Below are positions 27,043 through 34,910 of a DNA stretch of 64,000 bases, piece by piece. The notes under the pieces were generated by a model. It did no database searches. It had not been told where the DNA came from and was given only the letters and a program-made list of their open reading frames with translations. The stretch lies in NCBI GenBank assembly GCA_015351705.1, contig JADIIM010000048.1, positions 1 through 64,000 on the forward strand, given 5' to 3'. Numbering within the stretch: the first letter of the stretch is position 1; every line of letters begins with the position of its first letter. The DNA is from Aeromicrobium sp. (GTDB taxonomy: Bacteria > Actinomycetota > Coriobacteriia > Anaerosomatales > Anaerosomataceae). The position numbers and the translations under genes are program-made.

Positions 27043-28275
27043 CTAGACCGCCACCTCCAGCGACTCTTCACACGACACGTCGGTCCCGGTGACGGCGCAG
27101 GAGATCTCGGCCGCACCGAGGTGGAGCTGGCTGTGGACCGGCGACTCCATGCCCGCCACGCGGCCGATGACCGGCTCGCCCGCCTTGGGCGCCCACACGA
27201 CGTCCGGCGCGGTCATGACGGCGCGGATCGCGGCTTCTTCCGAGGCGACCATGAGCGTGCTGCCACTGCGCGCCGCCACGAGCGGGCGCAGCTTGATGCG
27301 GTCGTTGAGCGCCACCATGCCGCCGTTGAACCCGAGCACGATCGCGAACGGGCCGTTGAGCATGCCCGGCCCGTACACGGCACGCAGCGAACGCATCAAC
27401 GCGGCGTCATCGGCCGACATGCGGTCGATGTCGGACCACAGCGGCGCGGCGAGCGCCTTGCAGGCGAGCTCGACCGGCAGTTTGTGGCGACGGAGCAGCA
27501 GGTCGAACAGGTACGCGGCCACCTCGGTGTCCGTGCCGAGCGAGCACGTATAACCGAACTGCTCGAGGTAGCGTGCGTTGATGCCGTAGCTCGAGATCTC
27601 ACCGTTGTGCACGATCGACCAGTCAAGCAGCGTGAACGGATGCGCACCGCCCCACCAGCCGGGCGTGTTCGTTGGGAAGCGGTTGTGACCCACCCACGTG
27701 TGGCCCTCGTACTCCTCGAGGCGGAAGTAGTGCCCGATCTCCTCCGGGTACCCCACGCCTTTGAACGCGCCCATGTTCTTGCCCGAGGACGCCACGAACG
27801 CGCCGTCGACGCGAGCGTTGATGTTCATGACCATCTGGACCACGTAGTCCTCGGCGGACATCTCACGCTCCTCGAGCACCTCGGGGTGCGGCGCGAGGAA
27901 GTACCGCCACAGCAGCGGCGCGTCGGTGATGCCCTTCACCGGGCGGGTCGGCATCGGCTCGGCGACCTCGATGGCGAACGACGCCGCAAGCAGTGCCTCG
28001 GCCTCTTCCTTGGCGCGCATGTCGTGGAACATCATGTGGAACGCGAAGAGCTCGGCGAACTCGGGATAGATGCCGTAGCCGGCGAACCCGCCGCCCAGGC
28101 CGTTGCCGCGGTCGCGCTGCACGGCCATGGCGCGGATCGCCACGTCACCGCTCATGAGGGCGCCGCTCTCGTCACAGATGCCCATCAGCCCGCACCCGCC
28201 GTGGATCTTGAACGGCGACTCATCGCGGTATCGGGTGACGTCGAATGTGTCGTAACGCTCCAGGTCGTACGCCAT
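27043..28275 (-). CDS. Glutamate synthase, glutamine amidotransferase (class II) domain protein
   Basis: 410 residues. Releases ammonia from glutamine for the synthase domain protein encoded next. HGGCGLMGICDESG (Cys28) is the likely mature N-terminal nucleophile after propeptide removal; WVGHNRFPTNTPGWWGGAHPF, VHNGEISSYG and LGTDTEVAAYLFD are standard Ntn-amidotransferase motifs. Only 5 bases separate it from hdrBC upstream and one base from gltB downstream, so it is tightly coupled. COG0067 family, separate gene as in archaeal-type glutamate synthases. Confidence 0.92.
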   Translation of the reverse strand: MAYDLERYDTFDVTRYRDESPFKIHGGCGLMGICDESGALMSGDVAIRAMAVQRDRGNGLGGGFAGYGIYPEFAELFAFHMMFHDMRAKEEAEALLAASFAIEVAEPMPTRPVKGITDAPLLWRYFLAPHPEVLEEREMSAEDYVVQMVMNINARVDGAFVASSGKNMGAFKGVGYPEEIGHYFRLEEYEGHTWVGHNRFPTNTPGWWGGAHPFTLLDWSIVHNGEISSYGINARYLEQFGYTCSLGTDTEVAAYLFDLLLRRHKLPVELACKALAAPLWSDIDRMSADDAALMRSLRAVYGPGMLNGPFAIVLGFNGGMVALNDRIKLRPLVAARSGSTLMVASEEAAIRAVMTAPDVVWAPKAGEPVIGRVAGMESPVHSQLHLGAAEISCAVTGTDVSCEESLEVAV

Positions 28276-28280
28276 GGCTC

Positions 28281-29606
28281 CTACTCCTCACTCGTGGTCA
28301 GTAGGCGGGCGACCGCGTCGCCGCCGCCTTCGGGAAGGGGGTCAAGCCCGAGCTTCTTGCGGGCGGACTCGCGAGGCTTGCCGAGCGCGCCGGTCCTCAG
28401 GAACTCGGCATAGGCAGCCGAGACCGACTCGGGACCCGCGTCCGCCTCCATCGCGAGCTCTTTGAGCGTGCGGAACGTCTCGGCCATGCCGATACGGCTG
28501 TGGCAGAGCTCCTGGCAGGTGTAGCACTCGAGGCACTTCCACAGATCGCCGCGCGCGATGACGGCGTCGAGGTCGCCGCGGATGAGCTCGCCGATGATCT
28601 CGGTGGGCTGGAACGACGTGTCGATCTTGCACACCGGGCAGTCGTCCTTGCAGGCACCGCAGGCGAAACACGTGCCGAGGAGCGAGACGTCGAAGTGCTC
28701 GGCCAGCCGCGCCTTGTCAGCGGCGCGCACGCCCCACTTCTCGAGGAACGGCTCCACGCCCACACGGTGCATGCCGAGACCGACCTCCTCGGGTGTGTGG
28801 CCGTAGGCGAGCGCGATGAGTTCGGAGAGGTAGAGCACCGGCACGTTGACGTCCTCGTTGGCGCGCTGCAGCGCCGCCTGGTTGAGATCGAACTGCTGGA
28901 AGCACGAAGGGCACACGACCACGAGCGCATCGACCTCTTCGCGCATGAGGTCGCCGAGCTTGCGGCGCGCGAACGCGAGCGAGCTGTCGCGCTCGCCCAC
29001 GCGGTCGAGCGCGCCGCCGCAGCACTGCATCTTGGACGGGTAGTCCACGACCTTCGCGCCGAGGGACGCGACGAGCTCCTCGACCTTGGTCGGGTTGAGC
29101 GGGTCGTCCCAGCGCACCGCAGGCTGCGGGCGCAACAGATGACAGCCGTAGTGGACGGCAACGCGCATCCCCCACAGCGGGTTGGTGACCTTCGAGCCGA
29201 GCGTGCCGGCGCCCACATGATCGGCCAACCACTCGGCGAAGTGCACGACCTGCGTCCGTGCGTCGTAGCGAAGCTCCTCGGCGGCCAGACGGGCGTTGAT
29301 CGCCTCCCGCTCACGCCATGCGGCCGTCAGATGGCTCGAGGCCTCCTTGAACGTGGAGTAGCAGCCGTTGCAGGGCGTCACCACGTCCAGACCGGCCCGC
29401 TCGACGATCGCGAGGTTCCGCGCCGCCGCCGTGTAGAACGCACTCTCGTCGTTGGCCTTGACGAGCGTCCCCTCCGGACAGCACGTGTGACCGGCGAGCT
29501 CGTGCACGGTCGCGCCCAGGTCGTCGAAGACCAGCCGCGTCGCCTTCTCGATCTGTGGGAACCTCGCGGGGATGGTGCATCCCCAGAAGACCGCGAACTC
29601 CCGCAT
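28281..29606 (-). CDS. HdrB-HdrC fusion: iron-sulfur (CCG domain) protein
   Basis: 441 residues. The first 290 contain two CCG modules (Cys10, HTCCPEG, PCNGC; then YGCHL, QCCGG, CPSC) as in HdrB of heterodisulfide reductase, which bind the non-cubane [4Fe-4S] cluster pair. The C-terminal part has two ferredoxin motifs (CFACGACKDDCPVC, CLECYTCQELCH) as in HdrC. No membrane segment. Such proteins pass electrons between thiol/disulfide or ferredoxin partners. First gene of an operon with split glutamate synthase and no gltD, so it may be the electron donor module (inference). It has a promoter and an antitermination-type leader. Confidence 0.88.
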   Translation of the reverse strand: MREFAVFWGCTIPARFPQIEKATRLVFDDLGATVHELAGHTCCPEGTLVKANDESAFYTAAARNLAIVERAGLDVVTPCNGCYSTFKEASSHLTAAWREREAINARLAAEELRYDARTQVVHFAEWLADHVGAGTLGSKVTNPLWGMRVAVHYGCHLLRPQPAVRWDDPLNPTKVEELVASLGAKVVDYPSKMQCCGGALDRVGERDSSLAFARRKLGDLMREEVDALVVVCPSCFQQFDLNQAALQRANEDVNVPVLYLSELIALAYGHTPEEVGLGMHRVGVEPFLEKWGVRAADKARLAEHFDVSLLGTCFACGACKDDCPVCKIDTSFQPTEIIGELIRGDLDAVIARGDLWKCLECYTCQELCHSRIGMAETFRTLKELAMEADAGPESVSAAYAEFLRTGALGKPRESARKKLGLDPLPEGGGDAVARLLTTSEE

Positions 29607-29625
29607 GACACGCCACCTCTCGCCG

Positions 29626-29671
29626 AAAAACGGAAAACGCCCACCCGGACCCGGTATGGTCCGTGTGAGCG
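29626..29671 (-). terminator. Intrinsic terminator in the hdrBC-gltB leader
   Basis: On the minus strand CGCTCACACGGACC (29671-29658) pairs with GGTCCGGGTGGGCG (29651-29638): 13 of 14 positions, one A-G mismatch, loop ATACCG. TTTTCCGTTTTT follows at once (29637-29626). It lies 20 bases before the hdrBC ATG and its 5' arm contains the 3' arm of the second hexaloop hairpin, so the two cannot form together. Confidence 0.85.
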
Positions 29672-29713
29672 TCGTTGCTCGTCTCTTCAGTTGCCGGCGC
29701 GTCGTTGAGCCGG
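29667..29713 (-). promoter_or_regulatory. Twin hexaloop hairpins: candidate ANTAR-protein RNA target
   Basis: Hairpin 1 (29713-29694): CCGGCTC / GCGCCGG with one T-C mismatch, loop AACGAC. Hairpin 2 (29680-29667): GAGC / GCTC, loop AACGAC. Both have hexaloops with A1 and G4 closed by C-G, the known signature of ANTAR antiterminator binding sites, with a 13-base linker. Hairpin 2 excludes the terminator. A PdtaR-type ANTAR gene lies 1.5 kb upstream. Confidence 0.8.
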
Positions 29714-29720
29714 TGTCGGT

Positions 29721-29749
29721 AGTCTAGCAGGGCTCGTGCCGGATGTGAA
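29721..29749 (-). promoter_or_regulatory. Promoter of the hdrBC-gltB operon
   Basis: -35 TTCACA (29749-29744), spacer of 17, -10 TAGACT (29726-29721) on the minus strand. The expected start at about 29714 is right at the base of hexaloop hairpin 1, giving a leader of about 110 bases. Confidence 0.65.
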
Positions 29750-29814
29750 GCGCGCCGGAAACCCGCACGTAACGCGACCGCGAGCGCCGGCGGGCGGCCG
29801 CGCCCCGTATCCCG

Positions 29815-31179
29815 TTACACGCCGAGCACCACGGTGGCGATCGAGAAGTAGATGAACAGGCCCATCACGTCGGCAAGCGTCGTCACGAGCGGACTGCTCG
29901 CCACCGTGGGGTCCTGCCTCAGCTTCGTGAGGACGAACGGCAGCAGCATGCCGAACAGGTTCGTTGCGAGCACGATGACGGCCATCGATGCACCGACCAC
30001 GACCCCGATGCGCACGTCGCCGCGCCACAGGCCGAGCCCGAACGCCCCCGCCGCAAGCGTCGCGCCCAGGAGCAGCCCGACGCCGATCTCCTTCACGAAC
30101 GTGCCGAACCACGTCTTCATCGTGACATCTCCGGTCACGAGCGCACGGACCATCATCATCGCGGACTGCGAACCGGTGTTGCCCCCCGTGGCGATCAGGA
30201 GCGGGATGAAGAACGTGAGCGCGATCACCGCGGCGAGCGTCTCCTCGAACGCGGCGATGATGCTCGATGACGCGATGTTGACCACCAGAAGCACGGCGAG
30301 CCACCCCACGCGCTTCCCGTACAGGTCGAACACACTCAGGCTGCGATAGCTCGCCTTGAGCGGCATGACGGACGCGGTGCGGTGGATGTCCTCGGTCGCT
30401 TCTTGCTCGGCCACGTCGAAGATGTCGTCGGCCGTGACGATGCCGATGAGCACACCCGCCGAGTCGACCACCGGCAGCGCCACCACGTCGTGCCGGCCCA
30501 TCTCACGCACCGACTCTTCCCGGTCGTCGAAGGCGGTGAGCCGCGCATGGACCGGCCGCATCACCCCGGAGACGGTGACGGCCGGGTCGGCCAGGATCAG
30601 ACGCCTGAGCTCGCACACACCGAGCAGTTGCCAGGCATCGTCCACCACATACAGTACGTCGATGGTCTCCGAGTCGCGCCCGCGCGCCCGGACGTGATCG
30701 AGCGCCATCGCAACCGTCCAGTCGGGGCGGATGGCGACGTAGTCCGGTGTGGCCAGGCGCCCCACGCTCTCCTCGGGATAGCCGAGCAGCTGCCGCACCT
30801 CGCGGAAGTCCTCGTCCCCGAGCAGGTTCAGCAACCGCTGCGTCATCTCGCCGGGAAGCTCCTCGAAGAACTCCGCCCGGTCGTCAGGAGCGAGTGAGGC
30901 GAGGAGCGAGCGTGTCTGCTGGTCGCTCAGGCCCTCGAGCACGACATCGCGGTCCGGCCGGTCGTAGTAGGCGAACACGATCGCCGCGGTCTCGCGCGGG
31001 AGGAGCCGGAAGAGCAGCACGCGCTCCGGCGCCTCGAACTCCAGCAGCGCATCGGCCACATCAGGCGCCGATGCCGCGGCCATCGCCCGCCGCGCCTCGG
31101 CCCACGCGTGGCGATCGACGGCATCACGCAATCGAACGACCAACTCGGCCACGGTCATGTCGTCGCGCACGGCGATCAT
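29815..31179 (-). CDS. mgtE: Magnesium transporter MgtE
   Basis: Mg2+-selective channel of the cytoplasmic membrane. 454 residues: N-terminal superhelical domain (about 20-130, EFFEELPGEMTQRLLNLL), two CBS domains (about 135-260, with VADDIFD- like ADDIFDVAEQEA) that sense Mg2+, and five membrane helices from about 290 (the pore signature ATGGNTGSQSA near 330). Normal family length. ATG 31179 overlaps the stop of the ANTAR regulator gene by four bases, so it is co-translated with pdtaR and pdtaS. Possible ANTAR control of Mg2+ transport is not shown by the sequence. Confidence 0.95.
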   Translation of the reverse strand: MIAVRDDMTVAELVVRLRDAVDRHAWAEARRAMAAASAPDVADALLEFEAPERVLLFRLLPRETAAIVFAYYDRPDRDVVLEGLSDQQTRSLLASLAPDDRAEFFEELPGEMTQRLLNLLGDEDFREVRQLLGYPEESVGRLATPDYVAIRPDWTVAMALDHVRARGRDSETIDVLYVVDDAWQLLGVCELRRLILADPAVTVSGVMRPVHARLTAFDDREESVREMGRHDVVALPVVDSAGVLIGIVTADDIFDVAEQEATEDIHRTASVMPLKASYRSLSVFDLYGKRVGWLAVLLVVNIASSSIIAAFEETLAAVIALTFFIPLLIATGGNTGSQSAMMMVRALVTGDVTMKTWFGTFVKEIGVGLLLGATLAAGAFGLGLWRGDVRIGVVVGASMAVIVLATNLFGMLLPFVLTKLRQDPTVASSPLVTTLADVMGLFIYFSIATVVLGV

Positions 31180-31745
31180 GCCTCGGCCTCCGCTGCGAGC
31201 ACGACCGCCTCGGCAACCTCTCGAAGCGTCATCCTGCGGTCCATGGCGAGCTTCTGCAGGCGTCGGAACGCCTCCGGTTCGGTGAGGCCCTTGGACATCA
31301 GCACGCCCTTGGCCCGGTCGAGCGCCTTGCGGGTCTCGAGCCGGTCGGAGAGGTCGGAGATCTCGGCCTCGAGAGCCCGCGCCTCGGCGAAGCGCGAGAC
31401 CGCCACGGTCATGGCCGGAGCGATGTCACGGCGGGTGAACGGCTTGACGATATAGGCCATGGCTCCTGCCGCCGACGCCGCATCGACGTGGCTCTGCTGC
31501 GAGAACGCCGTGACCATGACGACCGGTGCGATCCGCTCCTCGCCGATCACCCGTGCCGCCTCAAGGCCGTCGACGCCGGGCATCTTCACATCCATGAACA
31601 CGACGTCCGGAACGAGCTCACGAGCGAGCGCGATCGCCTCGGCACCGTCACGCGCCTCACCGATGACCTCGTGTCCCTCCTCGGCGAGCATCTCACGCAG
31701 GTCCATGCGGATGAGAGCCTCGTCCTCGGCGATCAAGACACGCAC
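31176..31745 (-). CDS. pdtaR: ANTAR-domain response regulator (PdtaR-like)
   Basis: 189 residues. Receiver 1-115 with acidic pair in AEDEA, phosphorylation site Asp52 (VVFMDVKMPG) and Lys101 (VKPF); ANTAR RNA-binding domain about 128-185 (RKALDRAKGVLMSKGLTEPEAF). ANTAR proteins bind paired hexaloop hairpins and stop terminator formation; in mycobacteria PdtaR is activated by PdtaS. GTG at 31745 is chosen: GGGAG lies seven bases upstream and the receiver starts at once. Kinase gene 4 bases upstream, mgtE overlapping downstream. A matching RNA target lies in the hdrBC-gltB leader. Confidence 0.92.
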   Translation of the reverse strand: MRVLIAEDEALIRMDLREMLAEEGHEVIGEARDGAEAIALARELVPDVVFMDVKMPGVDGLEAARVIGEERIAPVVMVTAFSQQSHVDAASAAGAMAYIVKPFTRRDIAPAMTVAVSRFAEARALEAEISDLSDRLETRKALDRAKGVLMSKGLTEPEAFRRLQKLAMDRRMTLREVAEAVVLAAEAEA

Positions 31746-31749
31746 GCAC

Positions 31750-33168
31750 TCACTCCCTCTCGCCGGATGCGGGAACACGGACGGTCACGGCGGTCCCGGG
31801 CGAACCGCGGAACTCCAGTGTACCGCCCAGGTCGTCCTCGACCACGGTGCGCACGATCGCCAGGCCGAGGTGCGCCGAGCCGTCCACGGTGAAGCCGGGC
31901 GGCAGGCCGACGCCGTCATCGCGCACTTCGAGCAGCACGTCCGATCCCGCGCGGCGCACGCCCACGCGCACGGCTCCGTCGGTGCGTCCGGCGAGACCGT
32001 GCTCGATGGCGTTGTGCACGAGCTCGGCCGCCACGAGGGCCAGCGACGTTGCCACCTGGCCCGGCACCGGCCCGGTCTCTCCGTCGACCCTGACGGTGAT
32101 CGCGCTGTCGGGGCCGGCGAGTCCCTGTCGCACCATGTCGACGACGGTCCGGACCGCCGCGGTCAGGTCCACCGACTCGTCGGCGGCCTCGGCGAGCATC
32201 CCGTGCACGACCGCCATCGACGACACGCGCTCGACGGCCTCCGCAAGCGCGCGGGCCGCCTCGTCGCTTGCCGAGCGCCGGGCCTGGATGCGCAGGAGCG
32301 ACGCGATCGTCTGGAGGTTGTTCTTCACGCGGTGATGGACCTCACGGATCGTCGCCTCCTTGACCCGGAGTTCCTGCTCGCGACGCCGCACGTCGGTGAC
32401 GTCCTCGACGAGCACGAGCGCGCCGCCGGTCAGCCCGATGGCTCGGTACGCAAGCGCGCGGCCGCCCACCTCGGCGGTTATGCTGCGACCCGCATCCGTG
32501 CCGAGCACCGGCGTGACCGCCATGGCGCCGCCGGGAAGCGCCGACGCCGGCCCGCCCACCGGCGTACCGTCCATCCCCGCAAGACGCATGATGTTGACGG
32601 CGTTGGGGCTTGCGTAGACCACGCTCCCGTCCGGGGCCACTTCTAGCACGCCGTCGCCGGCGGTGCGGGTGGTCGAATAGGGGGTCTCGGTGTCCAGCTC
32701 GGTGATCGCGCTCGTCCGCAGGCGCTCGAGCACACGCTCGGCCAGACGCATGAACGCGACCTCCATCTTGCCGGGCGCCTCGGCCACGCTTTGGCCGAGA
32801 TGACGCACGACCACCGCATAGGGTGCCTCAGGAGGCCCGACGGGATAGGCGGTGGACGTGAACGCGATGCCGCGCTTGGTCCTGCGGCGCGCTCCGCAGA
32901 CCAGCGTGCCCCCGGTGAGCGAGTCGTACGCCTCGGGCTCCTCCTCGTACGGCACACGCTCGCCAGCACGGCTGATCGGGATAGCCGCGGCGGCAGTGGT
33001 CGGACGGGCGTCGGCGACCACCCTGAGCGTGCCGTCCCGTTCGGCAACGAGCAGGGCGACGTCGCCGTATCCGAGGTCAGCGGCAAGCTGCAGGTTGGAG
33101 GCCACATTTCGGACGTGGCGACTCGCCGCCCCGTCCAGCGTGAGCATCATATCGGTCTCGTGTCCCAT
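31750..33168 (-). CDS. pdtaS: PdtaS-like soluble sensor histidine kinase (HisKA_2)
   Basis: 472 residues with no membrane helix. N-terminal GAF-like sensor (1-150), PAS-like domain (about 165-260, DGSVVYASPNAVNIMRLAGM), then HisKA_2 dimerisation helix with EVHHRVKNNLQTIASLL (phosphorylated His near 285) and an HATPase (ELVHNAIEHGL, EVRDDGVGLPPG). This is the architecture of mycobacterial PdtaS, which phosphorylates PdtaR. ATG 33168 lies eight bases after a perfect TATAAT, so the mRNA is probably leaderless. Four bases separate it from pdtaR. Confidence 0.92.
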   Translation of the reverse strand: MGHETDMMLTLDGAASRHVRNVASNLQLAADLGYGDVALLVAERDGTLRVVADARPTTAAAAIPISRAGERVPYEEEPEAYDSLTGGTLVCGARRRTKRGIAFTSTAYPVGPPEAPYAVVVRHLGQSVAEAPGKMEVAFMRLAERVLERLRTSAITELDTETPYSTTRTAGDGVLEVAPDGSVVYASPNAVNIMRLAGMDGTPVGGPASALPGGAMAVTPVLGTDAGRSITAEVGGRALAYRAIGLTGGALVLVEDVTDVRRREQELRVKEATIREVHHRVKNNLQTIASLLRIQARRSASDEAARALAEAVERVSSMAVVHGMLAEAADESVDLTAAVRTVVDMVRQGLAGPDSAITVRVDGETGPVPGQVATSLALVAAELVHNAIEHGLAGRTDGAVRVGVRRAGSDVLLEVRDDGVGLPPGFTVDGSAHLGLAIVRTVVEDDLGGTLEFRGSPGTAVTVRVPASGERE

Positions 33169-33175
33169 GGGCGCG

Positions 33176-33181
33176 ATTATA
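33176..33181 (-). promoter_or_regulatory. Consensus -10 for a leaderless pdtaS transcript
   Basis: TATAAT on the minus strand ends eight bases before the pdtaS ATG, so transcription should begin at or next to the start codon. The -35 region is GC-rich without a good hexamer. Confidence 0.6.
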
Positions 33182-33228
33182 CGCGTGCCGGACCCTGCGG
33201 TGCCGTCGATGAGCGGCACGGCTCGGGC

Positions 33229-33256
33229 GGATGAACGGCACATCAGCCGTTCATCC
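33229..33256. repeat. Perfect 11-bp palindrome between pdtaS and the HD-GYP gene
   Basis: GGATGAACGGC, loop ACATCA, GCCGTTCATCC. It lies in the divergent gap, about 50 bases upstream of the pdtaS -10. No T-run follows, so an operator for one or both genes is more likely than a terminator. The loop lacks the G4 of ANTAR hexaloops in either direction. Confidence 0.5.
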
Positions 33257-33348
33257 TCCCATGACTACCTTTCGAGAACTCCATATAACCTTTCGTCTAT
33301 GACCAGCCGATAGCATCATCAAGAGCATCCAGGCCGGGAGGAGTTCTC

Positions 33349-34695
33349 GTGAGGGAACGCGGGGCACAACACAGGCGCGATCTGACGCACGTCGTCAAAC
33401 GGGAGGGGCAGCTCGATCTGCTCTCCTACCTCATCATCATCTCCCTTATCGCCATGGTGGCCGTGCTGCTCCTGCTCATGCTCACCGACGCCGCGGCTCC
33501 CGAGATGTGGCTCTTCCGCAGCCACGCGTTCCGCGTGCTGGCCGCCGGGTTCTTCCTCGGGCTCTTGATCTACCTCTTCGACCAGCACAACCGCCTGCGC
33601 AGTGAGATCGTTGCGATGCACCGTCACCTGGAGCAGGCGAAGGTGGAAGTAGAGGCCGCCAACAAGCATCTGGCGTTCGCCCACCGGGCGGCGGTCCTCA
33701 TGTCGTCCCTTAGCAGAGACGACGGGCTCGACACGGTTCTGCAGGAGGCGGCCGAGCACTTCGGCGCCGATGCCGTTGCCGTGGTGGAAGACGATGTGCG
33801 CATGTTCGCCACCGAGGCGACCGACACGCGTGCCGCCGAGGCGGCCGCTATGCAGGTCGCGCTCGACGCGGTCGCAGCAGGACGACCGATCACCGTCGCC
33901 GATGCCGACCCGACGGGCAGCGCGATCGCCGTGCCGTTGCGCGTCTCCGGACGACTCGACTCCGTTGCGTGCGCGTGGCGCGCCGAGGGCACGTTCGCCG
34001 AGGAGCAGCTCAGCGGCCTACAACTCGTGGCCCGCATCATCGAGATGAGCATCGAGAACCGGCGGCTCCTGGAAGACGCCAACGCGCGCGTGCAGGGCAC
34101 CCTCCACACGCTCGCCGCGCTCGTGGACATGCGACAGCCGGAGTACTCTCACCACTCGGCGCGTGTCGCTGACTACGCCCTCGGCGTGGGCAGGATCATC
34201 GGCCTGCCCGACGACGAGCTCGAAGACCTTCGTGTCGCGGCCCTGCTCCATGACGTCGGGATGCTCGAGGTGCCCAAGGAGATCCTCGCGGCAACGCGCC
34301 CCCTTACTGCAGCGGAAACGTTCGTCGTGCGGCGCCACCCGGCCGCTGGAGCGGAGATCGTACGCGCGGGAGGATTCGGGCATCGCGTCCAAGAAGCGGT
34401 CCTCCGCCATCACGAACGCCTCGATGGCTCAGGGTATCCGGAGGGGCTGCGCGGCCCGCAGATCCCGCTGGTGGCCCGGATCATCGCCGCGTGCGACGCG
34501 TTCGCGGCCATGACCACCCCCCGGCCACACCGGGACGCACTGAGCAGGGACGAGGCCGTCGCAGAGCTCGTTCACGAGACCGGCACCGGGTTCGACAGGA
34601 CCGTGGTCCAGGCGCTCATCTCACTCGTCAGCGGCCAGGCACGGCCGTCGCGGCGCGGCAAGGACGTCAGCGCGCTTCTCTCGCAGGTCTCGTGA
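33349..34695 (+). CDS. Membrane-bound GAF/HD-GYP domain protein (probable c-di-GMP phosphodiesterase)
   Basis: 448 residues. Two membrane helices (about 23-45 and 55-78), a coiled coil (LRSEIVAMHRHLEQAKVEVE), a GAF-like domain (about 110-235) and an HD-GYP domain (250-430). The HD-GYP motifs are HDVGMLEVP, RRHPAAGAEI, HHERLDGSGYP and ACDAFAAMT, i.e. all metal ligands plus GYP, so c-di-GMP hydrolysis is likely. GTG at 33349 follows GGGAGGAG. Divergent from pdtaS; nothing in the same operon. A GC hairpin follows the stop. Confidence 0.88.
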   Translation: MRERGAQHRRDLTHVVKREGQLDLLSYLIIISLIAMVAVLLLLMLTDAAAPEMWLFRSHAFRVLAAGFFLGLLIYLFDQHNRLRSEIVAMHRHLEQAKVEVEAANKHLAFAHRAAVLMSSLSRDDGLDTVLQEAAEHFGADAVAVVEDDVRMFATEATDTRAAEAAAMQVALDAVAAGRPITVADADPTGSAIAVPLRVSGRLDSVACAWRAEGTFAEEQLSGLQLVARIIEMSIENRRLLEDANARVQGTLHTLAALVDMRQPEYSHHSARVADYALGVGRIIGLPDDELEDLRVAALLHDVGMLEVPKEILAATRPLTAAETFVVRRHPAAGAEIVRAGGFGHRVQEAVLRHHERLDGSGYPEGLRGPQIPLVARIIAACDAFAAMTTPRPHRDALSRDEAVAELVHETGTGFDRTVVQALISLVSGQARPSRRGKDVSALLSQVS

Positions 34696-34698
34696 CAC

Positions 34699-34732
34699 GC
34701 ACGGGCGGTCCCGTGCCCCGGGCCGCCCGTGC
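34699..34732 (+). terminator. Terminator-like hairpin after the HD-GYP gene
   Basis: GCACGGGCGG and CCGCCCGTGC form a perfect 10-bp stem over a 14-base loop, starting four bases after the stop codon. No T-run follows, as with other hairpins in this window. Confidence 0.55.
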
Positions 34733-34910
34733 TCCCCGGCCGCACACGGACTTGGCCATCTCGGCATGGATGGGTGCCGCCTTGGCCTACGCCCCTCACG
34801 CTGGTTAAGGTTTCCCAGAACCGCTACCATGTGACCGACACACGATGCAGCGCCTGATACCTTCGCGTATCATGGGGGCGTGGGGCCGATGGGGAGCCGG
34901 GAGGAACCGC

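Noticed and set aside
29607-29720. Metabolite riboswitch or peptide attenuator before hdrBC
   Set aside because: No known riboswitch consensus and no leader ORF with start codon; twin AACGAC hexaloops and an overlapping terminator fit ANTAR control better.
33229-33256. Palindrome before pdtaS as a third ANTAR hairpin
   Set aside because: Its hexaloop (ACATCA or TGATGT) lacks A1/G4 together and there is no second hairpin or terminator.
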